Shown: positions 17,318-25,564, counted from the first letter of the stretch. The stretch: 64,000 bases of DNA from Candidatus Fermentibacter danicus (GCA_001618605.1 LKHC01000105.1:75250-139249), one strand, 5' to 3'. Made by a program: numbers and translations. Notes: generated by a model from the letters alone, not told the origin.

Positions 17318-18925
17318 CTGGACGGCGTGTTCTTTGCTGTTGTCGCGGAGCGCCTCGGGAGCGTGCTCCCGGGGGCGGGGTGCCGCGGGGTCTCCCTCCT
17401 GCCGGGCGGGGGACTCATGCTCGACCTTTCCGGAAGACCGTTCTCCCTCCTCATTCATGCCGGAACCGAGCACCAGTCGATCGTACCGGGCGCGCCCCCG
17501 ACCGGCGGATACCGGCGGGACGAGCCCTGGGACTCGCTCTTGTCCGGCTCCCGCATAACATCCGTGATGCAGCACGGCTGCGACAGGATCCTCCTCTTCG
17601 GGTTCGTGAAGGAGAGGGCCTACAGGTCGACCCGTATGACCCTGAGGTTCGAGGCCGCGGGCAGGAACTCCAACATGGTTCTGACACGGGATTCCGACGA
17701 CAGGATACTCGCATGCACCAGAACCGTCACCGGCAGGATGAGCAGCTACCGGACGATAGCGCCGGGCTCGCCCTACAAGGCCCCTCCTCCCTCCGGAAGA
17801 CCGCCTTCGGAATGGGGTTCGCCGGAGGTGCAGGGCATCCTCTCCAGGGCCGGGTCCGCCGGGGAGATCTACCCGGTGCTGGAGGGCGTCGGACCAGCGA
17901 CTGCCTCCGCCATTCTCGCGGAAGCCGCGGCTTCCGGCAGCGATCCCGGGAAGACGGCCCTTGTCCTGGCGGAAGCTCTCGAAACCCGCCGGTTCGAACC
18001 CTGGTCCGGTCCGTGGGGTCCGCTCCCGGTCAGGATGGGGCCGGGAGAACCTCTGGATGACCCCCTGTCCGCATTCGCGCCTGTTCTGTCGTCGGGGTCC
18101 GATTCCAGGCTCCGCGCGTTCCTCGCGAGGAACGAATCGGCCCGTGAGGAGGCGATGGGCAGGCTGACGGAGGTGAGAGCCCTTCTCGAGAGTCTTCCCG
18201 GTTCCGACACGCTCCGGCTCTGGGGCGGGATGCTGCTTGCCGCCGCTTCTGAGATTCCGAGAGGCGCAGCGTCGGTGACGCTGAACGACTGGGATGGAAA
18301 CCCGCACACGATTCCTCTCCGGGCTTCGAGATCGGCCGTCGAGAACGCCGAACGCCTCTTCAGGAAGGCCGGCAACATAGATTCCGAAGCCGCCGCCCTG
18401 AAAAAGAGAGCGGAGGCTCTGGCCGCCAGATGCGGGATTCTTGCCAGGGAGGCCGAGGAGGCCGTCAGGACCGGTATCGTTCCGGATGACAGGGCCGTTC
18501 CGCGGCACGAGCGCGGGGAGGCCGGGCAGGAACCGGTGGAGCTCTCCGACGGATGGCTCTGCTGGATCGGCAGAAACTCCCGGAACAACGAGGAGGTGAC
18601 CTTCCGCATCGGGCGGAGGGGGGACTGGTGGCTCCACGCCAGAGGCGTCCCGGGTCCGCACGTCGTCCTCCGCGGAAGGCCCGGCTCCGGCAACCCTCCG
18701 GCGGCGGTGCTCAGGCGCGCCGCGGAGCTGGCGGCGGAGGGGGCGGCATGCACTTCGGAGATCGTCCCGGTCGACTGGACCCAGGTGCAGCACGTCAGGA
18801 GGATGAAGGGCGGCCGGCCGGGAGAGGTCACCTATACGAGGGAGAGGACGATCTTCGTATGCCCCGGCGGTGACGGCCGCGGGAAGAGGATCAGAGGGAG
18901 GGGAAGAACCTATGACGCCAGGTGA
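17318..18925 (+). CDS. RqcH/NFACT-family protein (ribosome quality control)
   Basis: A 535-residue NFACT protein: N-terminal domain with FEAAGRNSNMVLT near residue 107, a helix-hairpin-helix stretch (YPVLEGVGPATASAI), a coiled coil around 300-370, and the C-terminal NFACT-R domain with WWLHARGVPGPHVVLR. RqcH binds split large subunits and directs alanine tailing of stalled chains. Family members usually begin with M-D-G. Here L-D-G-V is encoded by CTG at 17318 with GGAGGGG 10 bases upstream, so I infer a CTG start; the alternative is GTG at 17327. It is followed by a cNMP-binding gene overlapping 14 bases. Confidence 0.88.
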   Translation: MDGVFFAVVAERLGSVLPGAGCRGVSLLPGGGLMLDLSGRPFSLLIHAGTEHQSIVPGAPPTGGYRRDEPWDSLLSGSRITSVMQHGCDRILLFGFVKERAYRSTRMTLRFEAAGRNSNMVLTRDSDDRILACTRTVTGRMSSYRTIAPGSPYKAPPPSGRPPSEWGSPEVQGILSRAGSAGEIYPVLEGVGPATASAILAEAAASGSDPGKTALVLAEALETRRFEPWSGPWGPLPVRMGPGEPLDDPLSAFAPVLSSGSDSRLRAFLARNESAREEAMGRLTEVRALLESLPGSDTLRLWGGMLLAAASEIPRGAASVTLNDWDGNPHTIPLRASRSAVENAERLFRKAGNIDSEAAALKKRAEALAARCGILAREAEEAVRTGIVPDDRAVPRHERGEAGQEPVELSDGWLCWIGRNSRNNEEVTFRIGRRGDWWLHARGVPGPHVVLRGRPGSGNPPAAVLRRAAELAAEGAACTSEIVPVDWTQVQHVRRMKGGRPGEVTYTRERTIFVCPGGDGRGKRIRGRGRTYDAR

Positions 18926-19394
18926 GAAACAGCGGTACGGCGATGTTTTCAGGACGGCCTACCTGTTCCGGAATCTGCCGCCCGAGGATCTCTCCATCTT
19001 CATGGACTCCGCCGAACTCCGCTCCTTCGCCCGGGACGCAGCCATCATCGCAGAGGGAGCCGACGGGGGCGACCTGTTCCTGGTCCTCTCGGGCTGCGTG
19101 AGGATTACTAAGACCGTAGAGGACGCCGGAGACCATATCATCGGGTTCCTGCGCGCGGGCGACTTCTTCGGCGAGATGGCCCTGATAGACAACCTGCCCA
19201 GGAGCGCCAGCGTTTACGCGCATGAAAGGGCGGACCTCGCGGTGATCCACAGGCGCGACATCTCCAGGATCTTCGACGCAAGCCCGGCGACGGCCTGCAA
19301 GGTGATGCACGCCTTCGCGGAGATTCTCTCCTACAGACTCCGGGAGGCCAACGACAGGATGAGGGCCATGGTCCATCTGGAGCGTACCTTCTGA
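18912..19394 (+). CDS. Cyclic nucleotide-binding domain protein (no DNA-binding domain)
   Basis: A 160-residue protein consisting of one cNMP-binding beta-roll: DLFLVLSGCVRI and the phosphate-binding cassette FFGEMALIDNLPRSASVYA near residue 95. The chain ends after the C-helix (LSYRLREANDRM), so the helix-turn-helix of Crp/Fnr regulators is missing. It may sense a nucleotide and act on a partner protein. ATG at 18912 lies in the end of the rqcH gene; its stop overlaps the deoB start (TGATG). Confidence 0.88.
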   Translation: MTPGEKQRYGDVFRTAYLFRNLPPEDLSIFMDSAELRSFARDAAIIAEGADGGDLFLVLSGCVRITKTVEDAGDHIIGFLRAGDFFGEMALIDNLPRSASVYAHERADLAVIHRRDISRIFDASPATACKVMHAFAEILSYRLREANDRMRAMVHLERTF

Positions 19395-20566
19395 TGACCA
19401 TCCGCAGGGATCGCAGGGCCGTCCTGCTGGTGCTCGACGGAGTCGGCGCCGGTGCGCTGCCGGACGCGGCCCGGTACGGCGATGAAGGAGCCGACACCCT
19501 CGGCAATCTATCGCGCGCGGTGGGAGGTCTCCATCTGCCGGTGCTGGAAGGAATGGGACTGGGCAATCTGTTGCCCATCGAGGGCGTACCCCCGGCAGCC
19601 GCCCCCTCCGCATCCTGGGGAAGGCTGGCGGAGGTCTCGGCCGGAAAGGATTCGATCACCGGCCACTGGGAGATGATGGGGCTGATAAGCCATACGCCCT
19701 TCCCGACATACCCCTCGGGTTTCCCCGCCGGGATCATCGAGGCCTTCGAGAGGGGGACCGGCCGCCGCACGATAGGAAACAGGGCCGCCTCCGGCACGGA
19801 GATCATCGAGGAACTCTGCCTGGAGCATATCCGTCTCGGCGCCTTCATCGTGTACACCTCGTCGGACAGCGTCTTCCAGATCGCGGCACACGAGGGCGTG
19901 ATCCCGGTCGAGGAGCTGTACGAGGCCTGCCGTACTGCACGGAGGCTGCTTCAGGGCCCGGACGCGGTGGCCAGGGTCATAGCGAGACCCTTCTCGGGCG
20001 AATGCGGCTCTCTCGTGAGAACGCCCCGGAGGAGGGACTTCTCCCTGGAGCCTCCCGGACCGACGCTGCTCGATCTTATGGAAAGCGCGGGAATCCCGCG
20101 CAGAGGCGTGGGGAAGATCGACGATCTGTTCGCGCACCGCGGGATCACCTCCGTCCACGTTCCGGACAACCGCGCCGGACTGGCCGAACTGGCATCCGTC
20201 CTTGCCCTGGGGGAGAGCGGTTTCGTCTTCGCGAACCTCGTCGATTTCGATTCGAAGTGGGGCCACAGGAACGACCCGGCCGGTTTCGCGCAGGGCCTCT
20301 CGGAAGTCGACGACGCCCTTCCCGGACTCATGTCGGCCCTGGGCGAGGGCGATCTCTTCATCATCACGGCGGACCACGGCAACGACCCGACCACGCCAGG
20401 CACCGATCACACCAGGGAGTACGCCCCGGTCCTCGCATGGTCCCCCGGAATCCCGGGAAGGCCCCTGGGCGACAGGCGCAGCTTCAGCGACATAGCCGCC
20501 ACTCTGGCGCTCTTCTTCGGCCTGGAGGGCGACATCCCCGGGGATCCTTTCCCGGGTTTTGCATGA
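19394..20566 (+). CDS. deoB: Phosphopentomutase
   Basis: A 390-residue alkaline-phosphatase superfamily enzyme interconverting (deoxy)ribose 1- and 5-phosphates in nucleoside salvage. Metal-binding and active-site blocks are intact: VLLVLDGVGAGALPDA, GKDSITGHWEMMG, DFDSKWGHRND, ITADHGNDPTTPGTDHTRE. The length is normal. It is coupled to cytidine deaminase downstream, making a pyrimidine nucleoside salvage pair. Confidence 0.97.
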   Translation: MTIRRDRRAVLLVLDGVGAGALPDAARYGDEGADTLGNLSRAVGGLHLPVLEGMGLGNLLPIEGVPPAAAPSASWGRLAEVSAGKDSITGHWEMMGLISHTPFPTYPSGFPAGIIEAFERGTGRRTIGNRAASGTEIIEELCLEHIRLGAFIVYTSSDSVFQIAAHEGVIPVEELYEACRTARRLLQGPDAVARVIARPFSGECGSLVRTPRRRDFSLEPPGPTLLDLMESAGIPRRGVGKIDDLFAHRGITSVHVPDNRAGLAELASVLALGESGFVFANLVDFDSKWGHRNDPAGFAQGLSEVDDALPGLMSALGEGDLFIITADHGNDPTTPGTDHTREYAPVLAWSPGIPGRPLGDRRSFSDIAATLALFFGLEGDIPGDPFPGFA

Positions 20567-20577
20567 CTGGAGGAGGC

Positions 20578-20970
20578 ATGACCGACGGTATGAGAAAACT
20601 CGCCATCGATTCGATCCGCCTCTGCCACGCTCCCTACTCGGGATTCCGCGTCTCGGCCGTCCTGGAGGATTCTGAAGGCAGGCTGCACCCCGGCGTCAAC
20701 ATCGAGAACGCATCCTACGGGCTGACGCTCTGCGCGGAACGCTCCGCCCTCGCGGGCGCCGTCTCGCGGGGCGCCACCTCCTTCACGAGGATCATGGTAC
20801 ACTCCCCGGACGGGCCGGCACATCCGTGCGGGGCATGCCGCCAGGTGCTGGCGGAGTTCTGCGGGGATTCGTTCGAGGTGATCGTCCTGACTCCCGAAGG
20901 AACGACGGTGGAGACGACCCTGGGCACCCTGCTGCCTTCGGCGTTCAGGCTGAGGACCGATTCCCGCTGA
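20578..20970 (+). CDS. cdd: Cytidine deaminase
   Basis: A 130-residue zinc enzyme converting (deoxy)cytidine to uridine. Key motifs are HAPYSGFRVSAV, NIENASYGLTLCAERSAL (zinc Cys and catalytic Glu) and PCGACRQVLAEF (two more zinc Cys). Three in-frame ATGs exist: 20563 (overlapping deoB as ATGA), 20578 and 20590. I chose 20578 because GGAGG lies 4 bases before it and the length fits the tetrameric family. It forms a salvage operon with deoB. Confidence 0.95.
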   Translation: MTDGMRKLAIDSIRLCHAPYSGFRVSAVLEDSEGRLHPGVNIENASYGLTLCAERSALAGAVSRGATSFTRIMVHSPDGPAHPCGACRQVLAEFCGDSFEVIVLTPEGTTVETTLGTLLPSAFRLRTDSR

Positions 20971-20989
20971 CCGGCGGGGTCATGCTGTC

Positions 20990-21018
20990 TTGACACGATA
21001 ATCACCCCCGTCTATCCT
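20990..21018 (+). promoter_or_regulatory. Sigma70-type promoter
   Basis: A perfect -35 TTGACA (20990-20995), a 17-base spacer, and -10 TATCCT (21013-21018, 4 of 6). It drives the secreted-protein gene starting at 21103 and leaves a roughly 78-base leader. That leader holds a small hairpin, GTGCAG (21042-21047) pairing with CTGCAC (21056-21061). Confidence 0.7.
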
Positions 21019-21102
21019 CGAACTGCGAACAGGCGGCAGCGGTGCAGGTCGTGCGCTGCACGGGGGTTGTTTCTCTCCGGCTTACTTTGCAAGGGGGGTT
21101 TT

Positions 21103-21777
21103 ATGAACAAGTACCTTGGTCTTGCTGCAGTTGCGGCGCTTGCCCTGGCGCTGGCGCCGGCGGCAGACGCAAACTGGTCCGAAAACTTCGATTCCTACTC
21201 GGTCGGCGGGCTGAGGGGACACGGCGGATGGGACACCTGGGACGGCGATCCCTCTACGGATGCCTTCGTCGTCACCGGATTCAACCGCAGCGCCCCACAC
21301 TCTGTCCAGATCACCCCGACCACCGACATCCTCCACCCGTTCTCCGAGACGACCGGAGTCTGGACAATAACGGGATGGCAGTACATCCCCTCCAGCGCCT
21401 CGGGCAAGCAGTACTTCATCCTCCTCAACACCTACAATCACGGCGGCCCGTACGACTGGTCGCTCCAGGTAGAGTTCAACTCCACCCCCAGGCAGTTCAG
21501 GATCCTCTCGCCCGGCACTTACGTCGGCAACATCATCTACGACCAGTGGGTCGAGGTGAAGAACATCTTCGACCTGACGACCGGAATGCAGTCGTTCTAC
21601 TACAACGGCTCCTTCTGCGAGTTGATCCCCTGGCAGATCTCCGGTGTGAACGAGTTCGCCGCCCTCGACCTCTTCTCCGACGGCGGAAGCGAGATCTACT
21701 GGGACGACTTCACGCTCCAGCTCACGGGCGACCTCGCTACGACCACCTGGGGCCAGATCAAGGCCAGTCTCTTCTAG
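21103..21777 (+). CDS. Secreted protein of unknown function with WGQIK C-terminal tail
   Basis: A 224-residue protein with a clear signal peptide (MNKYLGLAAVAALALALAPAADA) followed by a beta-rich mature part (NWSENFDSYSVGG, WTITGWQYIPSS, DDFTLQLTG) that resembles a LamG/jelly-roll carbohydrate-binding fold. That fold is a guess from pattern. It ends in DLATTTWGQIKASLF, a short tail that may be a sorting or anchoring signal. ATG at 21103 has AAGGGGGG 4 bases upstream. It stands alone with its own strong promoter and terminator, suggesting high expression. Confidence 0.85.
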   Translation: MNKYLGLAAVAALALALAPAADANWSENFDSYSVGGLRGHGGWDTWDGDPSTDAFVVTGFNRSAPHSVQITPTTDILHPFSETTGVWTITGWQYIPSSASGKQYFILLNTYNHGGPYDWSLQVEFNSTPRQFRILSPGTYVGNIIYDQWVEVKNIFDLTTGMQSFYYNGSFCELIPWQISGVNEFAALDLFSDGGSEIYWDDFTLQLTGDLATTTWGQIKASLF

Positions 21778-21798
21778 AGCATCACGGACAGACCCGAG

Positions 21799-21829
21799 AG
21801 GAGCCGGGGCGACCCGGCTCCTATCTTTT
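21799..21829 (+). terminator. Rho-independent terminator
   Basis: A perfect 10-bp stem, AGGAGCCGGG (21799-21808) with CCCGGCTCCT (21813-21822), a GCGA tetraloop, then ATCTTTT. It ends the secreted-protein transcript. Confidence 0.85.
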
Positions 21830-21867
21830 CGGGTTATCCCGTCGTATGCGGCGCGGCGGCCGCGTCC

Positions 21868-21892
21868 TTGACACCGGGGAGGGCCACGGGTC
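21868..21892 (+). promoter_or_regulatory. Possible promoter of the PC4-like gene
   Basis: TTGACA at 21868-21873 matches the -35 consensus exactly, but the hexamer 17 bases on (TCAGCT) is a poor -10. The site lies between the terminator and the PC4-like gene, where a promoter is expected. Confidence 0.4.
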
Positions 21893-21920
21893 AGCTTACG
21901 CGCCATCGAAAGGAGCACGG

Positions 21921-22196
21921 ATGGACAAGACGATTCTGGAGATCGAGAAGGGCGAGGACCTGATCAAGGTTCTCCTGAAGGAGTTCAAGGGCCGGCAGTA
22001 CGTGGATGCGAGGATCTTCTACATGTCCGAGACCGGCGAGTGGATGCCCACCAGGAAGGGGCTGAGCATGTCCCCCGAGATCGCGGGCCAGGTGGCCGGC
22101 GGGATAGCGAAGGCCCTCGAGGAACTGGGAGAGGCACCGGCGCCTGCCAGGAAGTCCGCCAGGAAGGCTCCCGCGGGGGAGGCTCCCGACTACTGA
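21921..22196 (+). CDS. PC4/YdbC-like ssDNA-binding protein
   Basis: A 91-residue protein. The central part, GRQYVDARIFYMSETGEWMP followed by TRKGLSM, matches the transcriptional coactivator PC4/p15 fold seen in bacterial YdbC-like single-strand nucleic acid binders. The C-terminal 25 residues are a lysine/alanine/proline tail (ARKSARKAPAGE), likely disordered and nucleic-acid contacting. AAAGGAG precedes ATG 21921. It converges on nrdJ with 13 bases between. Confidence 0.82.
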   Translation: MDKTILEIEKGEDLIKVLLKEFKGRQYVDARIFYMSETGEWMPTRKGLSMSPEIAGQVAGGIAKALEELGEAPAPARKSARKAPAGEAPDY

Positions 22197-22209
22197 CCGG
22201 GAGGAGTCC

Positions 22210-24573
22210 TCAGCCGCACTCCGAGTAGCCGCAGTTCAGCGCACAGGATACGCAGCCGGACTCGTACTTGAGCGGTCCGCCGCAGTTCGGGCAGGCTCCG
22301 GCGTGATTCTGGAGGTCATCCTCCACCTGGACGGATCCGGGGAGCGCCTCCGGACCGCCGACCGCCCCCTCCACCGTATCGGTGTGCTGCCCGCTGTGCC
22401 ATTCCAGTGTGTTGCCGATGGCATCCGCGCAGGACAGGATCCTGTCCCCTCCCTGCCAGACGACGCGGTGACAGCTTATGCCCTTCAGCTCACGAACCAC
22501 GGCCTCCAGGGGGATGTGGGACCGAAGGGCCAGAGAAACCAGCCTGCTGATCGCCTCCGCCTGAGATGCGGCGCATCCGCCCGCCTTGCCCATCTGGGTG
22601 AAGATCTCCACAGGACCGAATTCGTCCTCGTTGATCGTAACGTACAGTTTGCCGCAACCCGTCCTCACCCTCCTGGTGATCCCGTTCGTGACTTCGGGCC
22701 TCGGCCGCGGACCCTGGGGAACGGGCTGCACGGGAGCCGCCGGTTCGATGGAGACGACCCTCGATCCTGGGGCGGGACCGATGTTCAACACCTGGCTGTC
22801 CCTGCTCTTGTCGCGGTAGACCGTCACCCCCTTGCACCTCAGCCTGAACGCGAGCCCGTACACCTCCGCCACGTCGTCGAGCGTCGCGCTCTCGGGAAGG
22901 TTGACGGTCTTCGAGACGGCGTTGTCGGTGTACTTCTGGAAAGCGGCCTGCATCCTTACGTGGTAGGAAGGAGCCACGTCGTGCGAGGTGACGAAGACAC
23001 GCTGTACGTCTTCCGGGACGCCGGGGACATCGCTGCAGCTCCCCTTCGCCGTGATGGCCGACAGCACTTCCGGAGTGTCGAAGCCCCTCCTTCTGGCGAC
23101 CGCCTCGAAGGACGGCACCATCTCCAGCAGCTCGTCGCCCTGATCGAGGATGTTGCGCCGCTGGTAGGCCAGGGCGAATGCGGGTTCGATGCCGCTGGAG
23201 CAGTTCGCCAGGATGCTTATCGAGCCGGTGGGTGCGATCGTGGTGACCGTCGCGTTGCGCATGGGGGGAAGCCCCTGGCTCTCGAGAGCGCTTCCCCTGT
23301 AGTTGGGGAATGCGCCTCTCTCCCTCGCAAGATCCTCACTGGCCTTCCTGGCCCTGGTGTGGACGAAGGACATCAGCTTCTCGGCGAACCTCAGGGCCTC
23401 CTCGGAGTCGTAGGGGATGGTCATCTCGAACAGGGCGTCCGCGAAGCCCATGAGGCCCAGACCGATCTTCCTGTTGCCCTCGACCGTCTTCGCGATCTGA
23501 GGGAGAGGATAGTTGTTGACCTCGATCACGTCGTCGAGGAACCGGACCGCATCCCGAACCGTGCCCTCGAGCGCGTCCCAGTCGAGGACGCTCGATCCGT
23601 CCTGCGCCCGGGTCAGGTGGGCCGCCAGGTTTATCGAACCGAGGTTGCAGGCCTCGTAAGGCAGGAGGGGCTGCTCTCCGCACGGGTTCGTGGCTTCGAT
23701 CGCCCCGATCCGGGGGGTCGGGTTGGCCTCGTTCATCCTGTCGATGAAGATGATCCCGGGTTCTCCGGAGGCCCATGCCGATTCCACGATCTTCCCGAAG
23801 ATCTCCCTGGCGGGGAGCGACGCCGCCGGTTCGCCCGTCCTGGGGTTGCTGAGGGTGAACTCCGCGTCCCTCTCGAGGCAGTCCATGAATCTGTCGGTGA
23901 TCGCCACCGAGAGGTTGAAGTTGTTGAGCTTCTGCATGTCGCGTTTCGCATCTATGAACTCGAGTATGTCGGGATGATCGACCGAGAGGACGGCCATGTT
24001 GGCGCCTCTCCGGACTCCGCCCTGCTTGATCGTCTCCGTGGCCTTGTCGAAGACGGACATGAAGGAGATCGGACCGCTGGAGATCCCCCTGGTGGAGAGG
24101 ACCACGTCATCCTTGGGGCGTATGCGGGTGAAGGAGAAGCCGGTCCCTCCGCCGCTCTTGTGGATGAGGGCGGTGTTCTTCACGGTTTCGAAGATGCTCT
24201 CCATGTCGTCTTCCACAGGGAGGACGAAGCAGGCCGAGAGCTGACCCAGCTCCCTTCCGGCGTTCATCAGGGTGGGGGAGTTCGGCAGGAACTCGAGCCG
24301 CGCCATCATGTTGTAGAACCGCATCAGCCACCGTTCGGGGCCGTCGCCGTGGAACCGGGATTCGGCGGAGGCGACGCAGGAGGCGACACGCCAGAGCATC
24401 TCCCTGGGCGTTTCCAGAATCTCGCCGTCCGTCGAACGCCTCAGATAGCGCTTCCGGAGAACGACCTCGGCATTCCTGGAGAACCGCGGTTCCGCCGGCT
24501 CCTCCGGAACGGGCGCATCCGCCTCGGAAAAACCGCCGAAGAGATCCGGATAAACAGAAGAGGCTTCCCGCAT
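22210..24573 (-). CDS. nrdJ: Adenosylcobalamin-dependent (class II) ribonucleotide reductase
   Basis: A 787-residue class II reductase making deoxynucleotides with B12. Seen are NSPTLMNAG, the redox cysteine in QLSACFVLP, the active-site finger ATNPCGEQPLLPYEACNLGS, and APTGSISILANCSSGIEP. The C-terminal extension carries the TSCPD-like domain (RTGCGKLYVTINEDE) and a cysteine-rich end (CPNCGG, CVSCALNCGYSEC), as in NrdJ of the NrdZ/NrdJd type. I use ATG 24573; GTG one codon earlier is possible. No cobalamin riboswitch is visible in the short leader. No second reductase is in the window. Confidence 0.96.
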   Translation of the reverse strand: MREASSVYPDLFGGFSEADAPVPEEPAEPRFSRNAEVVLRKRYLRRSTDGEILETPREMLWRVASCVASAESRFHGDGPERWLMRFYNMMARLEFLPNSPTLMNAGRELGQLSACFVLPVEDDMESIFETVKNTALIHKSGGGTGFSFTRIRPKDDVVLSTRGISSGPISFMSVFDKATETIKQGGVRRGANMAVLSVDHPDILEFIDAKRDMQKLNNFNLSVAITDRFMDCLERDAEFTLSNPRTGEPAASLPAREIFGKIVESAWASGEPGIIFIDRMNEANPTPRIGAIEATNPCGEQPLLPYEACNLGSINLAAHLTRAQDGSSVLDWDALEGTVRDAVRFLDDVIEVNNYPLPQIAKTVEGNRKIGLGLMGFADALFEMTIPYDSEEALRFAEKLMSFVHTRARKASEDLARERGAFPNYRGSALESQGLPPMRNATVTTIAPTGSISILANCSSGIEPAFALAYQRRNILDQGDELLEMVPSFEAVARRRGFDTPEVLSAITAKGSCSDVPGVPEDVQRVFVTSHDVAPSYHVRMQAAFQKYTDNAVSKTVNLPESATLDDVAEVYGLAFRLRCKGVTVYRDKSRDSQVLNIGPAPGSRVVSIEPAAPVQPVPQGPRPRPEVTNGITRRVRTGCGKLYVTINEDEFGPVEIFTQMGKAGGCAASQAEAISRLVSLALRSHIPLEAVVRELKGISCHRVVWQGGDRILSCADAIGNTLEWHSGQHTDTVEGAVGGPEALPGSVQVEDDLQNHAGACPNCGGPLKYESGCVSCALNCGYSECG

Positions 24574-24607
24574 CACTCCCCGCCGCAGGTAGGTTCGACT
24601 CCGGCAT

Positions 24608-24653
24608 CGGGTGCCGCACCCGGCAAGCTAAGCCTGCGGTCCCTCCCTGTCAA
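24608..24653 (-). promoter_or_regulatory. nrdJ: nrdJ promoter with overlapping hairpin
   Basis: On the minus strand, TTGACA (24653-24648), a 17-base spacer and TAGCTT (24630-24625, 3 of 6) form a sigma70-like promoter. An exact 6-bp hairpin, CGGGTG (24608-24613) with CACCCG (24617-24622), covers the predicted transcription start. It could be an operator or a leader structure. Confidence 0.55.
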
Positions 24654-24716
24654 TATGCTGTGGCGGCCCCTTCGGGAAGGCACTACGGGTTGTGCAAGGG
24701 GCTGTTCGCGTTCATG

Positions 24717-24745
24717 TTGCCCTGCCGGACGAATAGGTGTAGAAT
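24717..24745 (+). promoter_or_regulatory. Promoter of the ECF sigma operon
   Basis: TTGCCC (24717-24722), a 17-base spacer and TAGAAT (24740-24745, 5 of 6). The predicted start of transcription is about 24752, only a base or two before the ATG at 24754, so the message may be nearly leaderless. No GGAAC-type ECF promoter is visible. Confidence 0.55.
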
Positions 24746-24753
24746 AGGGTGGA

Positions 24754-25356
24754 ATGACAACGACGACATCAGCGATGCAGGAAGGTCAGGGAGACCGCTT
24801 CGAGGTCGAGGTTCTGCAGTACCTCGACGGTCTCTACGGGTACGCCATACACCTCACCCGCAATCCCGAGGACGCTTCCGATCTCGTCCAGGAGACATAC
24901 GCGAGAGCCTTCAAGGCGCGCTCCCAGTATCGTCTGGGAACAAACGCCCGCGCCTGGCTGTTCGCTATTCTCAGGAACACGTTCCTGAACGACCGCAGGT
25001 CCGCCTGCCGCTCGCCCCGCACCGTCTCGTGCGAATGGCTCGACGAGCTCGCAGGGGAGGACCAGGACGGATTCGAGTCCCCCAGATCCCCGGACCCTCA
25101 GAAATCCTTCATCGCCGGGCTGATGCGGGAGGACATCGAAAAGGCGCTGAACGAGCTTCCGGAGGAGTTCAGGAGTGCAGTGGTCCTCTGCGACGTGGAG
25201 GAGATGTCCTACTCGGAGATCTCCCAGATACTGGGCATTCCGATCGGTACCGTGAGGTCGAGAATCCACAGGGGTCGTGCGATTCTCAGGAAACTTCTGG
25301 TAGAGTGGCAGTCATCGATGGAGGGGTCTGGCGGTGAGGTGCTCAAGGGAGGCTAG
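24754..25356 (+). CDS. ECF-family RNA polymerase sigma factor
   Basis: A 200-residue sigma70-family protein with only regions 2 and 4: region 2 LYGYAIHLTRNPEDASDLVQ followed by ETYARAF, then ARAWLFAILRNTFLND (about residue 67), and region 4 LNELPEEFRSAVVLCDVEEMSYSEISQILGIP with IGTVRSRIHRGRAILRK. This is the SigE/RpoE-like ECF architecture. It overlaps the following zinc anti-sigma gene by 23 bases and heads a continuous plus-strand run to 36220. A second in-frame ATG at 24775 has no ribosome site. Confidence 0.95.
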   Translation: MTTTTSAMQEGQGDRFEVEVLQYLDGLYGYAIHLTRNPEDASDLVQETYARAFKARSQYRLGTNARAWLFAILRNTFLNDRRSACRSPRTVSCEWLDELAGEDQDGFESPRSPDPQKSFIAGLMREDIEKALNELPEEFRSAVVLCDVEEMSYSEISQILGIPIGTVRSRIHRGRAILRKLLVEWQSSMEGSGGEVLKGG

Positions 25357-25561
25357 CAATATCCAGGATTACATCTCGGGCGAGCTGTCCGAAGAAGGCC
25401 GGAGAAGACTCGAAAACCATCTGTCCGGCTGTGAATCCTGCAGAACCTGTGTCGACGGGATGCTCCTGTTCAGGTCCAGAATCAGGGATCTGATGAGGGT
25501 TTCCGCTCCCCCCGACCTGAGGGACCGCATCGCGATGATCAAGACCGGGAGCGGGCGCTAA
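25334..25561 (+). CDS. Zinc anti-sigma factor (zf-HC2/ZAS)
   Basis: A 75-residue protein with the zinc anti-sigma signature HLSGCESC (H-x3-C-x2-C) near residue 29 after an upstream helix QDYISGELSEEGRRRLE; Cys3 could be the fourth ligand. It has no membrane segment, so it should be a cytoplasmic, possibly redox-sensing partner of the preceding sigma factor. GTG at 25334 has GGAGGGG 7 bases upstream. Confidence 0.88.
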   Translation: MRCSREASNIQDYISGELSEEGRRRLENHLSGCESCRTCVDGMLLFRSRIRDLMRVSAPPDLRDRIAMIKTGSGR

Positions 25562-25564
25562 CCG

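Noticed and set aside
17288-18793. 501-residue minus-strand open frame opposite rqcH
   Set aside because: Antisense shadow rich in Arg/Gly/Pro; the plus strand has clear NFACT motifs.
24577-24620. GGTTCGACTCC, like the T-loop of a tRNA, before nrdJ
   Set aside because: The T-stem has a mismatch and no matching 5' acceptor stem, D-arm or anticodon arm lies at the right distance. Likely chance.
22303-24747. 814-residue plus-strand open frame opposite nrdJ
   Set aside because: Antisense shadow; high GC third positions in nrdJ keep the opposite frame open.
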